Of a stretch of 24,650 bases of DNA, positions 10,659 to 19,092 are shown one piece after another. The translations under genes and the position numbers were made by a program. Within the stretch, counting starts at the first letter, position 1. Each line of letters opens with the position of its first letter. The notes under the pieces were generated by a model. That model was not told the DNA's origin, ran no database searches, and saw only the letters and a program-made list of their open reading frames with translations. This stretch comes from a virus: positions 1 to 24,650 of the IMG/VR virus record IMGVR_UViG_3300035070_001617, one strand, 5' to 3'.

Positions 10659-11822
10659 ATGACTCATACAATCGAAAACAACAAAAATTCGCTTCAAAAC
10701 CTGCTTTTAAAGGTTCAGGATCAACATGCCCGCGCCGCCGATTATCTGGCACCGACGCATGATTTGCAAAAAATCACGTCAGACAATGGGCGGCCCCAAG
10801 TTGTGATAGAACAGCGCGGCGGCGAACCTACCAAAATTTTTGATATAAATGACGTTGCATTCGGTCAAATTGCCAGCCATGCCGATATTGACGCTAGAAC
10901 GGCCCGCCGGTTGCAAGCCGAATATTCGCCGGAATTTGACGCGCTCATAAATGCAATCTGGCAAAAAAAGCCCGCCGTCCGGATGTTAAGAACGCACGCC
11001 GCCGAAATGGCCGCGGGCGATTATATGGGCGCGGCGGTATCCGACGGCTTATTGCGGGCTTTTGTTTCCGACAAATTTAAGACGTTCGACAATATCAATT
11101 TATTGCAATCGGCGTTGCCGCAATTGATGGACAACCCCGCCGCCTTTCAGGTGGTAAATGCCGACGTGACCGACAAACGGCTTTATTTGCGGCTTAAATC
11201 GTTGGTTCAAACTGGCACGGGTGCAAACGTCGGGGACCATATGGCGAACGGTATCGGCTTGCAAAATTCGGAAGTTGGCGCGGGTTCGGTTTCGGTTTAT
11301 CAAATCGCTTGGACACTGGCTTGTTTAAACGGTATGCAAACCCAAAATAAAACGCGGTCCAGCCATATCACGTCGGCCCGTGATACCGATGATTGGGGCT
11401 TGCTATCCGACGCCGCAAAAGATGCCGACAATAAAGCTCTAGAGCTTAAAATTAGGGACCTTGTCGGCGTCTATTCCAGCCGTGATGCATTTGACCAAGT
11501 TATTGAGCAAATGAAACAAGCCGCCGCCGACGTTATCGACGGCGTGGCCGTCGAGAAAACCGAAGTTGTGCAAAACTTGGGCCGCGTAATGCAATTAACC
11601 AAAAAAGAAACGTCCAGCGTTTTAGACGGGCTTTTGGATACAATCGGCCAATCTGGATATGAGCAGGGCCAGCCGATAAGCCGCGCCACGTTGGTCAATG
11701 CGGTGACAGCCGTGGCCAATAAAGCCGACGCCGACGATGTTGACGCGTGGCAATTACGGGGCGGGCAAGTTTTGAATATGAAACCCGCCGATTGGCAACG
11801 GGTTGCCGCCGTGGCCGCATAA
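10659..11822 (+). CDS. DUF932 domain protein
   Basis: The start at ATG 10659 follows TACGGGA; the longer frame from 10596 would run through the terminator stem. The 387-residue protein has the DUF932 core: FDINDVAFGQIASHADIDAR near residue 62, then LLRAFVSDKFKTFDNINLLQ (about 127-146), which is the family signature 'lRaflSdrY..iDn..ll', then NADVTDKRLYLRLKS and IGLQNSEVGAGSVSV. DUF932 proteins are common on plasmids and phages and lie near recombination or defence genes, but their activity is not established. The C-terminal 130 residues are helical. The gene is GCC/GGC-rich compared with the virion genes. Confidence 0.88.
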   Translation: MTHTIENNKNSLQNLLLKVQDQHARAADYLAPTHDLQKITSDNGRPQVVIEQRGGEPTKIFDINDVAFGQIASHADIDARTARRLQAEYSPEFDALINAIWQKKPAVRMLRTHAAEMAAGDYMGAAVSDGLLRAFVSDKFKTFDNINLLQSALPQLMDNPAAFQVVNADVTDKRLYLRLKSLVQTGTGANVGDHMANGIGLQNSEVGAGSVSVYQIAWTLACLNGMQTQNKTRSSHITSARDTDDWGLLSDAAKDADNKALELKIRDLVGVYSSRDAFDQVIEQMKQAAADVIDGVAVEKTEVVQNLGRVMQLTKKETSSVLDGLLDTIGQSGYEQGQPISRATLVNAVTAVANKADADDVDAWQLRGGQVLNMKPADWQRVAAVAA

Positions 11823-11847
11823 CCGGCCCCGCATATATTCCACACTG

Positions 11848-11873
11848 GCCCCGCCGTTTGGCGGGGCTTTTTT
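11848..11873 (+). terminator. Strong rho-independent terminator after DUF932 gene
   Basis: Perfect eight-base arms gccccgcc and ggcggggc around a GTTT loop, followed by six T's. Confidence 0.93.
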
Positions 11874-11881
11874 GTGGGGGC

Positions 11882-11909
11882 TTTACATATGGGACAAATC
11901 GCATATAAT
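11882..11909 (+). promoter_or_regulatory. Promoter candidate containing 18-bp repeat, copy 2
   Basis: ATATGGGACAAATCGCAT (11887-11904) is identical to 9785-9802 and runs into a perfect TATAAT (11904-11909). TTTACA (11882-11887) lies 16 bases before it as a weak -35. The transcript would begin near 11916, in a GC-rich leader ending in TACGGGA. Confidence 0.6.
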
Positions 11910-11964
11910 GGGCGGCGTTGGGGTTGCCACGGTGGCGGCCCCCGAATTACGGGAAACTAAAATT

Positions 11965-12339
11965 ATGGAAAATTTAAACTTCGACAACGACGCAATCGTA
12001 GACCCGAAAGACGCCGAAATAGAACGGCTTCAACAACAGCTAGAACATGCCAACCGGCGCGACGCATTAAAAGCCGAACAGCTAGACCAACTGGGCGACG
12101 CGGTCATGGGTTTAATCGGTGACAAGGTCGAAGCCTTGGCCGAAAGCATAGCCGAAAGAGAAATTGAGCGGGCGTTGGATGATTACGAAATTGAAATCTG
12201 GGATCATCAGGACGCTATCGGGGAAATGATCGACGAACGGTTGCCGGAGGGGCTGGACGATGAAAGCCGCGCCGACGATTTGAAAGCCGCTGTGCGGGAA
12301 ATACTGGCCGATGCCAACGTGAAATTGGAGCTTGAATAA
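11965..12339 (+). CDS. Acidic coiled-coil hypothetical protein (124 aa)
   Basis: The start at ATG 11965 is 11 bases after TACGGGA; longer frames would read through a terminator. The protein is highly acidic. NDAIVDPKDAEIERLQQQLE (8-27), then HANRRDALKAEQLDQLGDAV, gives heptads typical of a coiled coil, followed by EALAESIAEREIERALDDYE and EMIDERLPEGLDDESRADDL. It probably oligomerises. The charge pattern is that of a nucleic-acid mimic or scaffold-like protein, but no family is recognised. It overlaps the next gene by TAATG, implying co-translation with a zinc-ribbon partner. Confidence 0.78.
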   Translation: MENLNFDNDAIVDPKDAEIERLQQQLEHANRRDALKAEQLDQLGDAVMGLIGDKVEALAESIAEREIERALDDYEIEIWDHQDAIGEMIDERLPEGLDDESRADDLKAAVREILADANVKLELE

Positions 12340-12524
12340 TGGCGGCCCCCGTTTGGTATGATTGCCAGCCGTGTGGCATTCGCTATGCCGATATCATTCA
12401 CGACGATTGCCCGCGCTGCGGCAATCCGGAAACCACGCCGACACCGGCTGGCATGGTCATCCGGCTGGATGAAAAATTCGGAGAGCCGTCTTTTGCGGTG
12501 ACTATCGACGCAATCGACGATTAA
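12339..12524 (+). CDS. Zinc-ribbon protein (61 aa)
   Basis: A 61-residue protein starting at a TAATG overlap. YDCQPCGIRYADIIHDDCPR followed by CGNP gives C9xxC12 and C24xxC27, a standard zinc-ribbon pair 12 residues apart. The C-terminal half is polar with a beta-like GMVIRLDEKFGEPSFAVTID. It is co-translated with the acidic coiled-coil protein, so the two may form a complex. DNA, RNA or protein binding is possible; the specific role is unknown. Confidence 0.75.
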   Translation: MAAPVWYDCQPCGIRYADIIHDDCPRCGNPETTPTPAGMVIRLDEKFGEPSFAVTIDAIDD

Positions 12525-12546
12525 ACGCCCCACAACGTCCACAACG

Positions 12547-12576
12547 CCCCCGCTGGTACTCACTAGCGGGGGTTTT
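12547..12576 (+). terminator. Rho-independent terminator
   Basis: Perfect eight-base arms cccccgct and agcggggg around a ten-base loop, followed by TTTT. It closes the GGCC-rich gene block. Confidence 0.88.
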
Positions 12577-13018
12577 CTTTTGCCCCGTCACTGGCCAGCG
12601 TTGCGCCATTAAACCAGTTAATCACGGCGGGCCATGCCCCGCGCCCATTGCCTCAAACATACCGGCCCGCCACCCGTGGCCAGTTGGCCGTGGCCACCGG
12701 CAACCGGCAACCGGCCCGCAATCGCCGCATCTGGACCGCTGGCCGTGGCCACCGGCAACCGGCCCGGCTGGCCCGCTGCTGGAAAAAAAGCCCGTGTTTC
12801 GCGGCCCGCTGCCCGTGGCTAGGGTCCCCCGGCTATCGGGTCAAAATCCGCAGAAATCCGCCATTTTTCCGCGATTTTCGCGCCGCCGCCCACGCGCTGG
12901 CTAGCGCTAGCTAGGGCCATGTTTCTCGCAAATATTTATGTGAAAAATGATATGAGTTGTTAACTGCCTAATTATTGTGCATATTTATGCGTATCTTTTG
13001 TGCAGTTAGGGGCCCCCT
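12577..13018. repeat. Gene-free GC-rich spacer with direct repeats before terL
   Basis: There is no credible gene in 442 bp. A direct repeat beginning TGGCCGTGGCCACCGGCAAC and extending four bases further is at 12685-12708 and 12740-12763, with additional CCGGCAA units between. GGCC occurs many times. GCTAGCGCTAGC (12900-12911) is a perfect palindrome. After 12915 the DNA turns AT-rich, with TTGTGCA occurring twice. The position before terL fits a packaging (cos or pac) or promoter region; this is inference. Confidence 0.6.
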
Positions 13019-14464
13019 ATGGATGTTTCAGATCAGGAGGCGAAACTTCGTCTTCGACTAGCTCAGATTGAACGTAATGAAGCTTGTCGTGATGACTTTT
13101 TGATCTTTGTAAAAAATATGTGGCCAGAGTTTATCGCTGGTCGTCACCATAAAATTATTGCCGATAAGCTGGAGCGTGTAGCCAGCGGTGAGTTAAAGCG
13201 TTTGATCATCAATATGGCCCCGCGTCATACGAAGTCCGAGTTCGCTTCGTTCTTGTTTCCTGCATGGATGATGGGTAAGAATCCAAAAATGAAGATCATT
13301 CAAGCAACGCATACCACGGAGCTTGCGGTCAATTTTGGACGAAAGACGAAGAACTTAATTGATAGTGACGATTACAAAGAAATATTTCCAGAAGTTCGTT
13401 TGGCTGCTGATAGTAAAGCATCGGGAAGATGGGACACCGCCTCTGGTGGTATGTACTATGCCGTTGGCGTCGGATCGAACTTGGCGGGACGCGGCGGTGA
13501 TCTCGTAATCATTGATGACCCGCATTCTGAACAAACGGCGATGTCGGCGAATGGTTTTGACGATGCGTGGGATTGGTACACAGGGGGCCCCCGACAGAGA
13601 CTCCAGCCGGGTGGGTCAATAGTTTTGGTTCAGACCCGGTGGTCCGAAAAGGACATGACGGGTCAACTGCTTCGTGCGATGGCTAAAGATCCTTTGGCGG
13701 ACCAGTGGGAAGTTGTAGAACTTCCTGCCATTTTTGATGACGACACGCCGTGTTGGCCAGAGTTCTGGTCTATGGAGGATCTCACCGCGGTCCGCGCATC
13801 TATCCCGCCCAGCAAATGGAACGCGCAGTATCAGCAAAACCCGACGGGTGAAGAGAACGCGATTATCAGGAGAGAGTGGTGGCAGCGTTGGGACAAGAAG
13901 AACGTGCCTAACTTGGAGTTTGTTATACAGAGTTACGATACGGCGTTTAGTAAAAGAGAAACTTCAGACTTTTCTGCGATTACAACGTGGGGTGTGTTTC
14001 ACCCGGAAGAGGCTGGGGGACCCCCGGCGTTGATACTTCTTGATAGCCAGAAGGGGCGTTGGGATTTTCCGGAACTGAAAGAGGTAGCGTTGGATCAGTA
14101 TAAGTACTGGGACCCCGACACCGTCATCGTGGAAGCGAAGGCATCTGGTTTACCGTTGACGCATGAATTAAGAAACGCAGGAATACCTGTTGTTAACTTT
14201 ACGCCGAGCAAAGGTAATGATAAGGTTACGCGAGTTCATTCTGTATCCCCGCTTTTTGAGGCGGGTATGGTCTGGGCACCGGATGAAGCGTTTGCAGACG
14301 AGTTGATTGAAGAGGTAGCCGCGTTTCCCAATGGTGAATACGATGACTTGGTAGATAGTATGACACAGGCTTTGATGAGATATCGTCAGGGTAATTTTGT
14401 ACAACTGCCGTCAGACGACTGGGGCGATGAGGACAACGAGATAAGGGTTAGGGCTTATTACTGA
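13019..14464 (+). CDS. terL: Terminase large subunit
   Basis: A 481-residue packaging motor. The ATPase half has a Walker A-like NMAPRHTKSE (65-74), Walker B LVIIDD (162-167) and coupling motif VLVQTRW (202-208). The nuclease half has the RNase H-like acidic triad SYDTAF (D307), VIVEAKASGLP (E372) and YDDLVDSMTQ (D446). It would cut concatemeric DNA and pump it through the portal encoded at 16651. The length is typical. The ribosome binding site AGGGG (13008-13012) overlaps a GGGGCCCC palindrome six bases before ATG. The codons look less GGCC-biased than those of the preceding block. The stop overlaps the next ATG. Confidence 0.96.
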   Translation: MDVSDQEAKLRLRLAQIERNEACRDDFLIFVKNMWPEFIAGRHHKIIADKLERVASGELKRLIINMAPRHTKSEFASFLFPAWMMGKNPKMKIIQATHTTELAVNFGRKTKNLIDSDDYKEIFPEVRLAADSKASGRWDTASGGMYYAVGVGSNLAGRGGDLVIIDDPHSEQTAMSANGFDDAWDWYTGGPRQRLQPGGSIVLVQTRWSEKDMTGQLLRAMAKDPLADQWEVVELPAIFDDDTPCWPEFWSMEDLTAVRASIPPSKWNAQYQQNPTGEENAIIRREWWQRWDKKNVPNLEFVIQSYDTAFSKRETSDFSAITTWGVFHPEEAGGPPALILLDSQKGRWDFPELKEVALDQYKYWDPDTVIVEAKASGLPLTHELRNAGIPVVNFTPSKGNDKVTRVHSVSPLFEAGMVWAPDEAFADELIEEVAAFPNGEYDDLVDSMTQALMRYRQGNFVQLPSDDWGDEDNEIRVRAYY

Positions 14465-15159
14465 TGTCAGATAGTATCGTAGACTTGGGGGCCGCCGCTG
14501 TTGACTATGTAGGCGACAAAATATCAGACGCGTTTGATTACATGACAGGGGCCCCGAAAGCTTCTGCTAGCGGCGGTTATTACAAGAGTCTTGGTCCCGG
14601 TGCTCGTCAATACTTTTCCGGTCCCGGAGAGGAAGAGGGCGAGAGCTTTTTTGAATATCTGGGTTTTGAAGAGGGCGGCGTAGCCATCCCTCAAGAAGAC
14701 ATGGACGATTTTGTTGATTTCATTCAACGTAACCGGCCTTCTTACAAAGAGGGCGAAACTACAGAATATCGTGGTTTTGGCAGTTTGTTAGGTATGCAGC
14801 CAATAGATCCAAACGCAACGATTGTCATTGATGGTGTTCAACAACAAGTTGCGCCTCAAAAACCTGAGTTTGCCGGTCGAGCAGATCCTTTAGGTATAGG
14901 TGAATTTTTTAAGCCACAAGAAGAAGGTGGTTTTGCGGACCCTTACTTTCCACAGCGACCCATCGAAAAACAGGATTTTAGTGGCATCCGAGGATTTCAG
15001 ATGGGCACACAGGTTAAGCTAAACGACAGAGATGACGCCGTAGGCACTAAGTTGATGCGGCAGGCAGGTATGCAGGCGTCTGCCAATCAGGTCATGGACA
15101 ACCTAGACCCCAAGGTTTTAGCACAAATGTCTCGCATCTTGGGGCGGGACATTGGCTGA
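14464..15159 (+). CDS. Hypothetical protein between terL and portal (231 aa)
   Basis: Starts at a TGATG overlap with terL. The 231 residues are acidic, Gly/Pro-rich and largely disordered-looking (FSGPGEEEGESFFEYLGFEE, PQKPEFAGRADPLGIGEFF), with a short helix at the N-terminus (IVDLGAAAVDYVGDKISDAF) and a helical end rich in Met/Gln (TKLMRQAGMQASANQVMDNL). There is no recognised domain. The position suggests a virion-associated or packaging-accessory protein. Its last eight bases overlap the TTG start of the following gene. Confidence 0.75.
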   Translation: MSDSIVDLGAAAVDYVGDKISDAFDYMTGAPKASASGGYYKSLGPGARQYFSGPGEEEGESFFEYLGFEEGGVAIPQEDMDDFVDFIQRNRPSYKEGETTEYRGFGSLLGMQPIDPNATIVIDGVQQQVAPQKPEFAGRADPLGIGEFFKPQEEGGFADPYFPQRPIEKQDFSGIRGFQMGTQVKLNDRDDAVGTKLMRQAGMQASANQVMDNLDPKVLAQMSRILGRDIG

Positions 15160-16633
15160 GAAAAAAACAGGACTGCCGGTAGACCCAACCTCTTCACTGG
15201 TTTCTCAGATAGCGTCACCTTTTATACCGGTTGAGTATGAAACTGTACGACCGTATGAAGTAAAATCCTCTCAAATAGATGACATGGGCGGATACACCGC
15301 TTACCGCGAAATACCCGGCGAGTACAAAATAACTGGTATCGGGACTCCGCCGATAGTGTCTGGTGGTATTGAGTTTTTCAAACAGTTTATAGACGAGCCG
15401 ACAGAGACGGCTAGCGGTATAGCCACGGCTGTTGGGGAGGAGTTAAAAGAATACCCAGCCCGTCAGCTTCGCACCGCGCTGTCTGGTGGTGAGACATTTA
15501 ATCCTGAAACAGGAGAAGTAGAGCGTTTCGATCCTTTTGGTGTACCGGCTACAGTGGGGGCGGGCACTGCGTTTAGTATAGCGCGGACGGCTAGCAAGGA
15601 CGGGAGTGGGCCTGTTTTAGGCATCATGGCAGGCCGTATGGCAAAAGACGGACCCAGTAAGTTTAGTCAAGCACGTGCTTCAAAAAGTGACGGAAAATCT
15701 AGGCAAGAGATTTTCGATCTTCACCGAGCATACTTTGATGATGCTGTTTTAGGTCAGGACTCTGACGCTTTTCGTTTTGAGATACCTACCGCTAACTCTA
15801 AATTTAAAGAGGACGGCCCTGTTCAATTCATGAATGTTGAATATGGCCGTGGCTTGGCCATTGGTCTTACTGACGATTTCAGAGCAGTGCAGTTTACTAA
15901 AGATGGAGATTTAGTAAATTATAACCGTAAGTCTGCGGCAAAACTTTCTGATATTTTAGACTTTCCAGAACTTTATGAGCAATACCCTGATTTTAAGGAT
16001 GTTGCGATAGTGAAGTTAATCCCAGAGGAAGGTGAGTTACCCTTTGGAGGACCTAGCGCTTTTTTTGCAGGTAGGGCAGAAAGCCCCCTTCGCGTTCCCA
16101 CCATAGGTTTAAAAGAATCTCAGTCCTCTACTGAATTACAGTCTTCTTTGTTACATGAAATTCAGCACCTTGTTCAAACTAAAGAGGGATTACCGGGTGG
16201 AGCTAGCGGCCAATACATCATGGAGTTATTAGACGAAGAGCTAGGGGGAGGCGTAGATAAAAGCTTCCTTAAAAATGTGGCCTTGCCCGCGTATGAAGGT
16301 GTCTACGGAGAGACTGAAGCGCGTGTCGTACAGCGACGATTTGAACGTCCAGAAGAAGCCAAGTTAGATCCCGTTACAACTCGTCAAAAAGAAGCGCCAG
16401 AGGGTGACATTAGTATGACAGAGTATGAAGCTGTTGAAAATGCTGCTAATCTGGTGAGAGAGCTTTTAGAAGATGGTTATTATGAATACAAGGATGTTTA
16501 TCCAGATGCTTTTAAGGCCAAAGGCGGCGTAATAACACTAGCTGACGTAGCGCGGAACACGGGCCGCGGCCCACGGGGCATTGCATCCCTTGCGTCAACA
16601 GCTAGGAATATGAACCGGCCTATGGTAAGTTAG
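15152..16633 (+). CDS. Putative HExxH zinc metallopeptidase, virion-associated polyvalent-type protein
   Basis: A 493-residue protein with a TTG start (15152) overlapping the previous stop, supported by an upstream GGGGCGGGA. The notable motif is SSLLHEIQHLVQTKEG (331-346), with HEIQH at 335-339, followed 48 residues later by YGETEARVVQRR (385-396). This HExxH plus 'GE.EAR' pair is typical of metallopeptidase-like domains in phage polyvalent proteins, in which two His and a later Glu bind zinc. The N-terminal 170 residues are linker-like. The segment AFRFEIPTANSKFKED onwards looks like a beta-rich domain. Likely roles are maturing virion proteins or entering the host with DNA; neither is proven. 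Confidence 0.75.
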   Translation: MAEKKTGLPVDPTSSLVSQIASPFIPVEYETVRPYEVKSSQIDDMGGYTAYREIPGEYKITGIGTPPIVSGGIEFFKQFIDEPTETASGIATAVGEELKEYPARQLRTALSGGETFNPETGEVERFDPFGVPATVGAGTAFSIARTASKDGSGPVLGIMAGRMAKDGPSKFSQARASKSDGKSRQEIFDLHRAYFDDAVLGQDSDAFRFEIPTANSKFKEDGPVQFMNVEYGRGLAIGLTDDFRAVQFTKDGDLVNYNRKSAAKLSDILDFPELYEQYPDFKDVAIVKLIPEEGELPFGGPSAFFAGRAESPLRVPTIGLKESQSSTELQSSLLHEIQHLVQTKEGLPGGASGQYIMELLDEELGGGVDKSFLKNVALPAYEGVYGETEARVVQRRFERPEEAKLDPVTTRQKEAPEGDISMTEYEAVENAANLVRELLEDGYYEYKDVYPDAFKAKGGVITLADVARNTGRGPRGIASLASTARNMNRPMVS

Positions 16634-16650
16634 GCCAAAGGAGATAGCTC

Positions 16651-19080
16651 ATGGCTCGTGAACCGATAGCCGGGATGGTTGACAAAAACGTCCCCTCACA
16701 GTTGGACATGGAGGACTTGGCGGCTGAAGTAGAACTTGAGCTACCGGGTAGCATGGAGAACGTCGTGGCTTTTGAGGGCATGGCGGAGAACATGGACATT
16801 GAGATTACGCCGGATGAGGATGGCGGCATGACTGTGGACTTTGATCCGCAGGACCAGCGCGGCAAGAGCGATGATTTCTACATGAACTTGGCCGAGGAGA
16901 TGCCGGACAGGGAGTTGTCTCGCATAGCCAGTGAGTTAATGGCTGAGTTTGATGCCAACAAATCAGGGCGACAGGAGTGGGAAGATGCTTACGCCAACGG
17001 TTTGGAGCTTCTTGGTTTCTCCTACGAGGAGAGGGCCCAGCCCTTCCGGGGAGCCTCCGGAGTCACGCATCCGTTGCTTGCCGAGGCGGCTACGCAATTT
17101 CAGGCACAGGCGTTCAATGAGTTGCTGCCAGCCAGCGGTCCCGTGCGAACTGCTGTACTTGGATCAGAAACAAGGGAAAAAGAACAGCAGGCCATCCGCG
17201 TAAAGCAGTTTATGAACTACTACATCACTAACGTGATGGAGGAATATACGCCTGAACTTGACCAGATGTTGTTCTTTTTGCCTCTGGCGGGGTCTACGTT
17301 CAAGAAAGTTTACTATGATGAGACAAAAGGGCGGGCGGTAAGTAAGTTTGTACCGGCAGAACACCTAGTTGTCCCATATGAAACGTCAGATTTAGAGACT
17401 TGTCCCAACATAACGCAGGTTATCCGCATGTCGTTGAACGATTTGCGGAAGAAACAGGTATCTGGTTTCTATCTGGACATGGATGTTTTGCCCGCGCAGG
17501 GTGAGTCGGGGTCCGTTGAGGACGAAATACAGCGCATTGACGGTGTTACACCTACTCAGATCGACTATGATTGCACTATTTTGGAGTGTCATGTCGATTT
17601 AGACCTTGAAGGATACGAAGATGAGGACGATGACGGTGAGTTAACCGGCATCAAGATACCATATGTTGTCACAATCAGTCAGGACAACGGGCAGATACTG
17701 TCAATTCGTCGAAATTATCGTGAAGATGACGAAGAAAAGCGTAAAATTCAGTATTTTGTGCATTATAAGTTCCTTCCGGGCTTTGGTTTTTACGGATTAG
17801 GGCTAATTCACACGATTGGCGGGCTGTCACGGACCGCCACAGCGGCACTGCGACAGTTGATCGACGCTGGTACGTTGTCCAACCTCCCTGCGGGCTTCAA
17901 AGCCCGCGGACTGCGGATCAGAGACGACGATGACCCGTTGCAGCCCGGTGAGTTTCGCGATGTGGATGCTCCCGGAGGGGCTATTCGTGACAGCCTGATG
18001 CCGCTGCCATTTAAGGGGCCTGATGCAACGCTGTTTAACCTGCTTGGGTTTGTGGTTCAGGCGGGTCAGCGCTTCGCGACGATTACGGATCTGAAGGTTG
18101 GAGACGGAAACCAGCAGGCTGCGGTGGGTACGACTATCGCGATGCTGGAACAGGGGTCTCGTGTGATGAGTGCGGTGCATAAGCGCCTGCACTACGCCAT
18201 GCGGATTGAGTTCAAGATGCTGGCACGGGTCATGTCTGAGAGCCTGCCACAAGAATATCCGTACACTGTAGAGGGTGCAGAGTCTGCGGTGATGGCGAGT
18301 GATTTTGATGACCGGATTGATGTAATTCCGGTATCTGATCCCAATATGTTTAGTCAGGCGCAGCGGATTGCATTAGCGCAAACCAAGCTGCAACTGGCGG
18401 GGGCGGCCCCAGAGCTTCATAACATGTACGAGGTCTACAAGGACATGTATGAGGCTCTGGGTGTAAAAGACACTGACAGGATAATGAAGCGTATTCCTGA
18501 CGAGGAGCCGGAACCGAAGGACCCGGCGCAGGAGAACATAGACGCTTTGGACATGGTGCCTTTGCAGGCGTTTGAAGGTCAGGAGCATGAGGCGCATATC
18601 ATGGCGCACTTGGTGTTTGGGTCTACACCGATGGTAGGCGGGATGCCTGCTATTGCAATGGCTCTGCAAAAGCACGTCATGGAACATGTAAAGATTGCAG
18701 CGCGAGAACGTGCGGCGGTGCAGTTTATACAGCAAAGACAAGCTACGGGCGGTGCGGCTGCCACCGAAGAAGAGATGCTGGCCATTGAGGGCCTGACGGC
18801 GCAGTTTGTTGCCGAGGGTATGCAGATGGTCAAGCAGATGTCTCAGCAGGTATCTGGTCAGGGTCCAGATCCGCTGGTACAACTCAAGGAGCAGGAGCTA
18901 CAGATTAGAGCGCAGGCAGAACAGTCCGATGCTCAGAACGAAGCGGCCAAGCTCAATCTTGACGCACAGAACCAGCAGATGCGGGCATCACAATTCCAGC
19001 AGAAACTGGCCAGTCAGGAAAAACAGACCCAAGCACGTATTCAGTCTGCGATGGAGAGAGAACTACTTAAAAAACAATAG
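16651..19080 (+). CDS. Portal protein
   Basis: An 809-residue protein behind AAAGGAGA. Its position after terL and before scaffold/capsid genes, its size and its content fit a large P22/podovirus-like portal that forms the dodecameric DNA channel. Visible features are an acidic N-terminus; YANGLELLGFSYEERAQPFR followed by GASGVTHPLLAEAATQFQAQ (about 121-160), a portal-like segment; FVPAEHLVVPYETSDLETCP; GFGFYGLGLIHTIGGLSRTA near 390; and GNQQAAVGTTIAMLEQGSRV (about 490-509), the tunnel-region helix. The last 130 residues are a Gln/Ala-rich coiled coil (barrel-like) ending in ARIQSAMERELLKKQ. Confidence 0.9.
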   Translation: MAREPIAGMVDKNVPSQLDMEDLAAEVELELPGSMENVVAFEGMAENMDIEITPDEDGGMTVDFDPQDQRGKSDDFYMNLAEEMPDRELSRIASELMAEFDANKSGRQEWEDAYANGLELLGFSYEERAQPFRGASGVTHPLLAEAATQFQAQAFNELLPASGPVRTAVLGSETREKEQQAIRVKQFMNYYITNVMEEYTPELDQMLFFLPLAGSTFKKVYYDETKGRAVSKFVPAEHLVVPYETSDLETCPNITQVIRMSLNDLRKKQVSGFYLDMDVLPAQGESGSVEDEIQRIDGVTPTQIDYDCTILECHVDLDLEGYEDEDDDGELTGIKIPYVVTISQDNGQILSIRRNYREDDEEKRKIQYFVHYKFLPGFGFYGLGLIHTIGGLSRTATAALRQLIDAGTLSNLPAGFKARGLRIRDDDDPLQPGEFRDVDAPGGAIRDSLMPLPFKGPDATLFNLLGFVVQAGQRFATITDLKVGDGNQQAAVGTTIAMLEQGSRVMSAVHKRLHYAMRIEFKMLARVMSESLPQEYPYTVEGAESAVMASDFDDRIDVIPVSDPNMFSQAQRIALAQTKLQLAGAAPELHNMYEVYKDMYEALGVKDTDRIMKRIPDEEPEPKDPAQENIDALDMVPLQAFEGQEHEAHIMAHLVFGSTPMVGGMPAIAMALQKHVMEHVKIAARERAAVQFIQQRQATGGAAATEEEMLAIEGLTAQFVAEGMQMVKQMSQQVSGQGPDPLVQLKEQELQIRAQAEQSDAQNEAAKLNLDAQNQQMRASQFQQKLASQEKQTQARIQSAMERELLKKQ

Positions 19081-19092
19081 CTTGGGGGCTAA

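Noticed and set aside
12634-12914. Open frames of 62 and 88 residues in the GC-rich spacer before terL.
   Set aside because: The products are repeats of Pro/Arg/Ala from CCGGCAA-type units, without ribosome binding sites; better seen as non-coding repeats.
17827-18882. Long minus-strand open frames opposite the portal gene.
   Set aside because: His/Arg/Leu-rich products typical of antisense shadows of a coding frame; no starts with ribosome binding sites.
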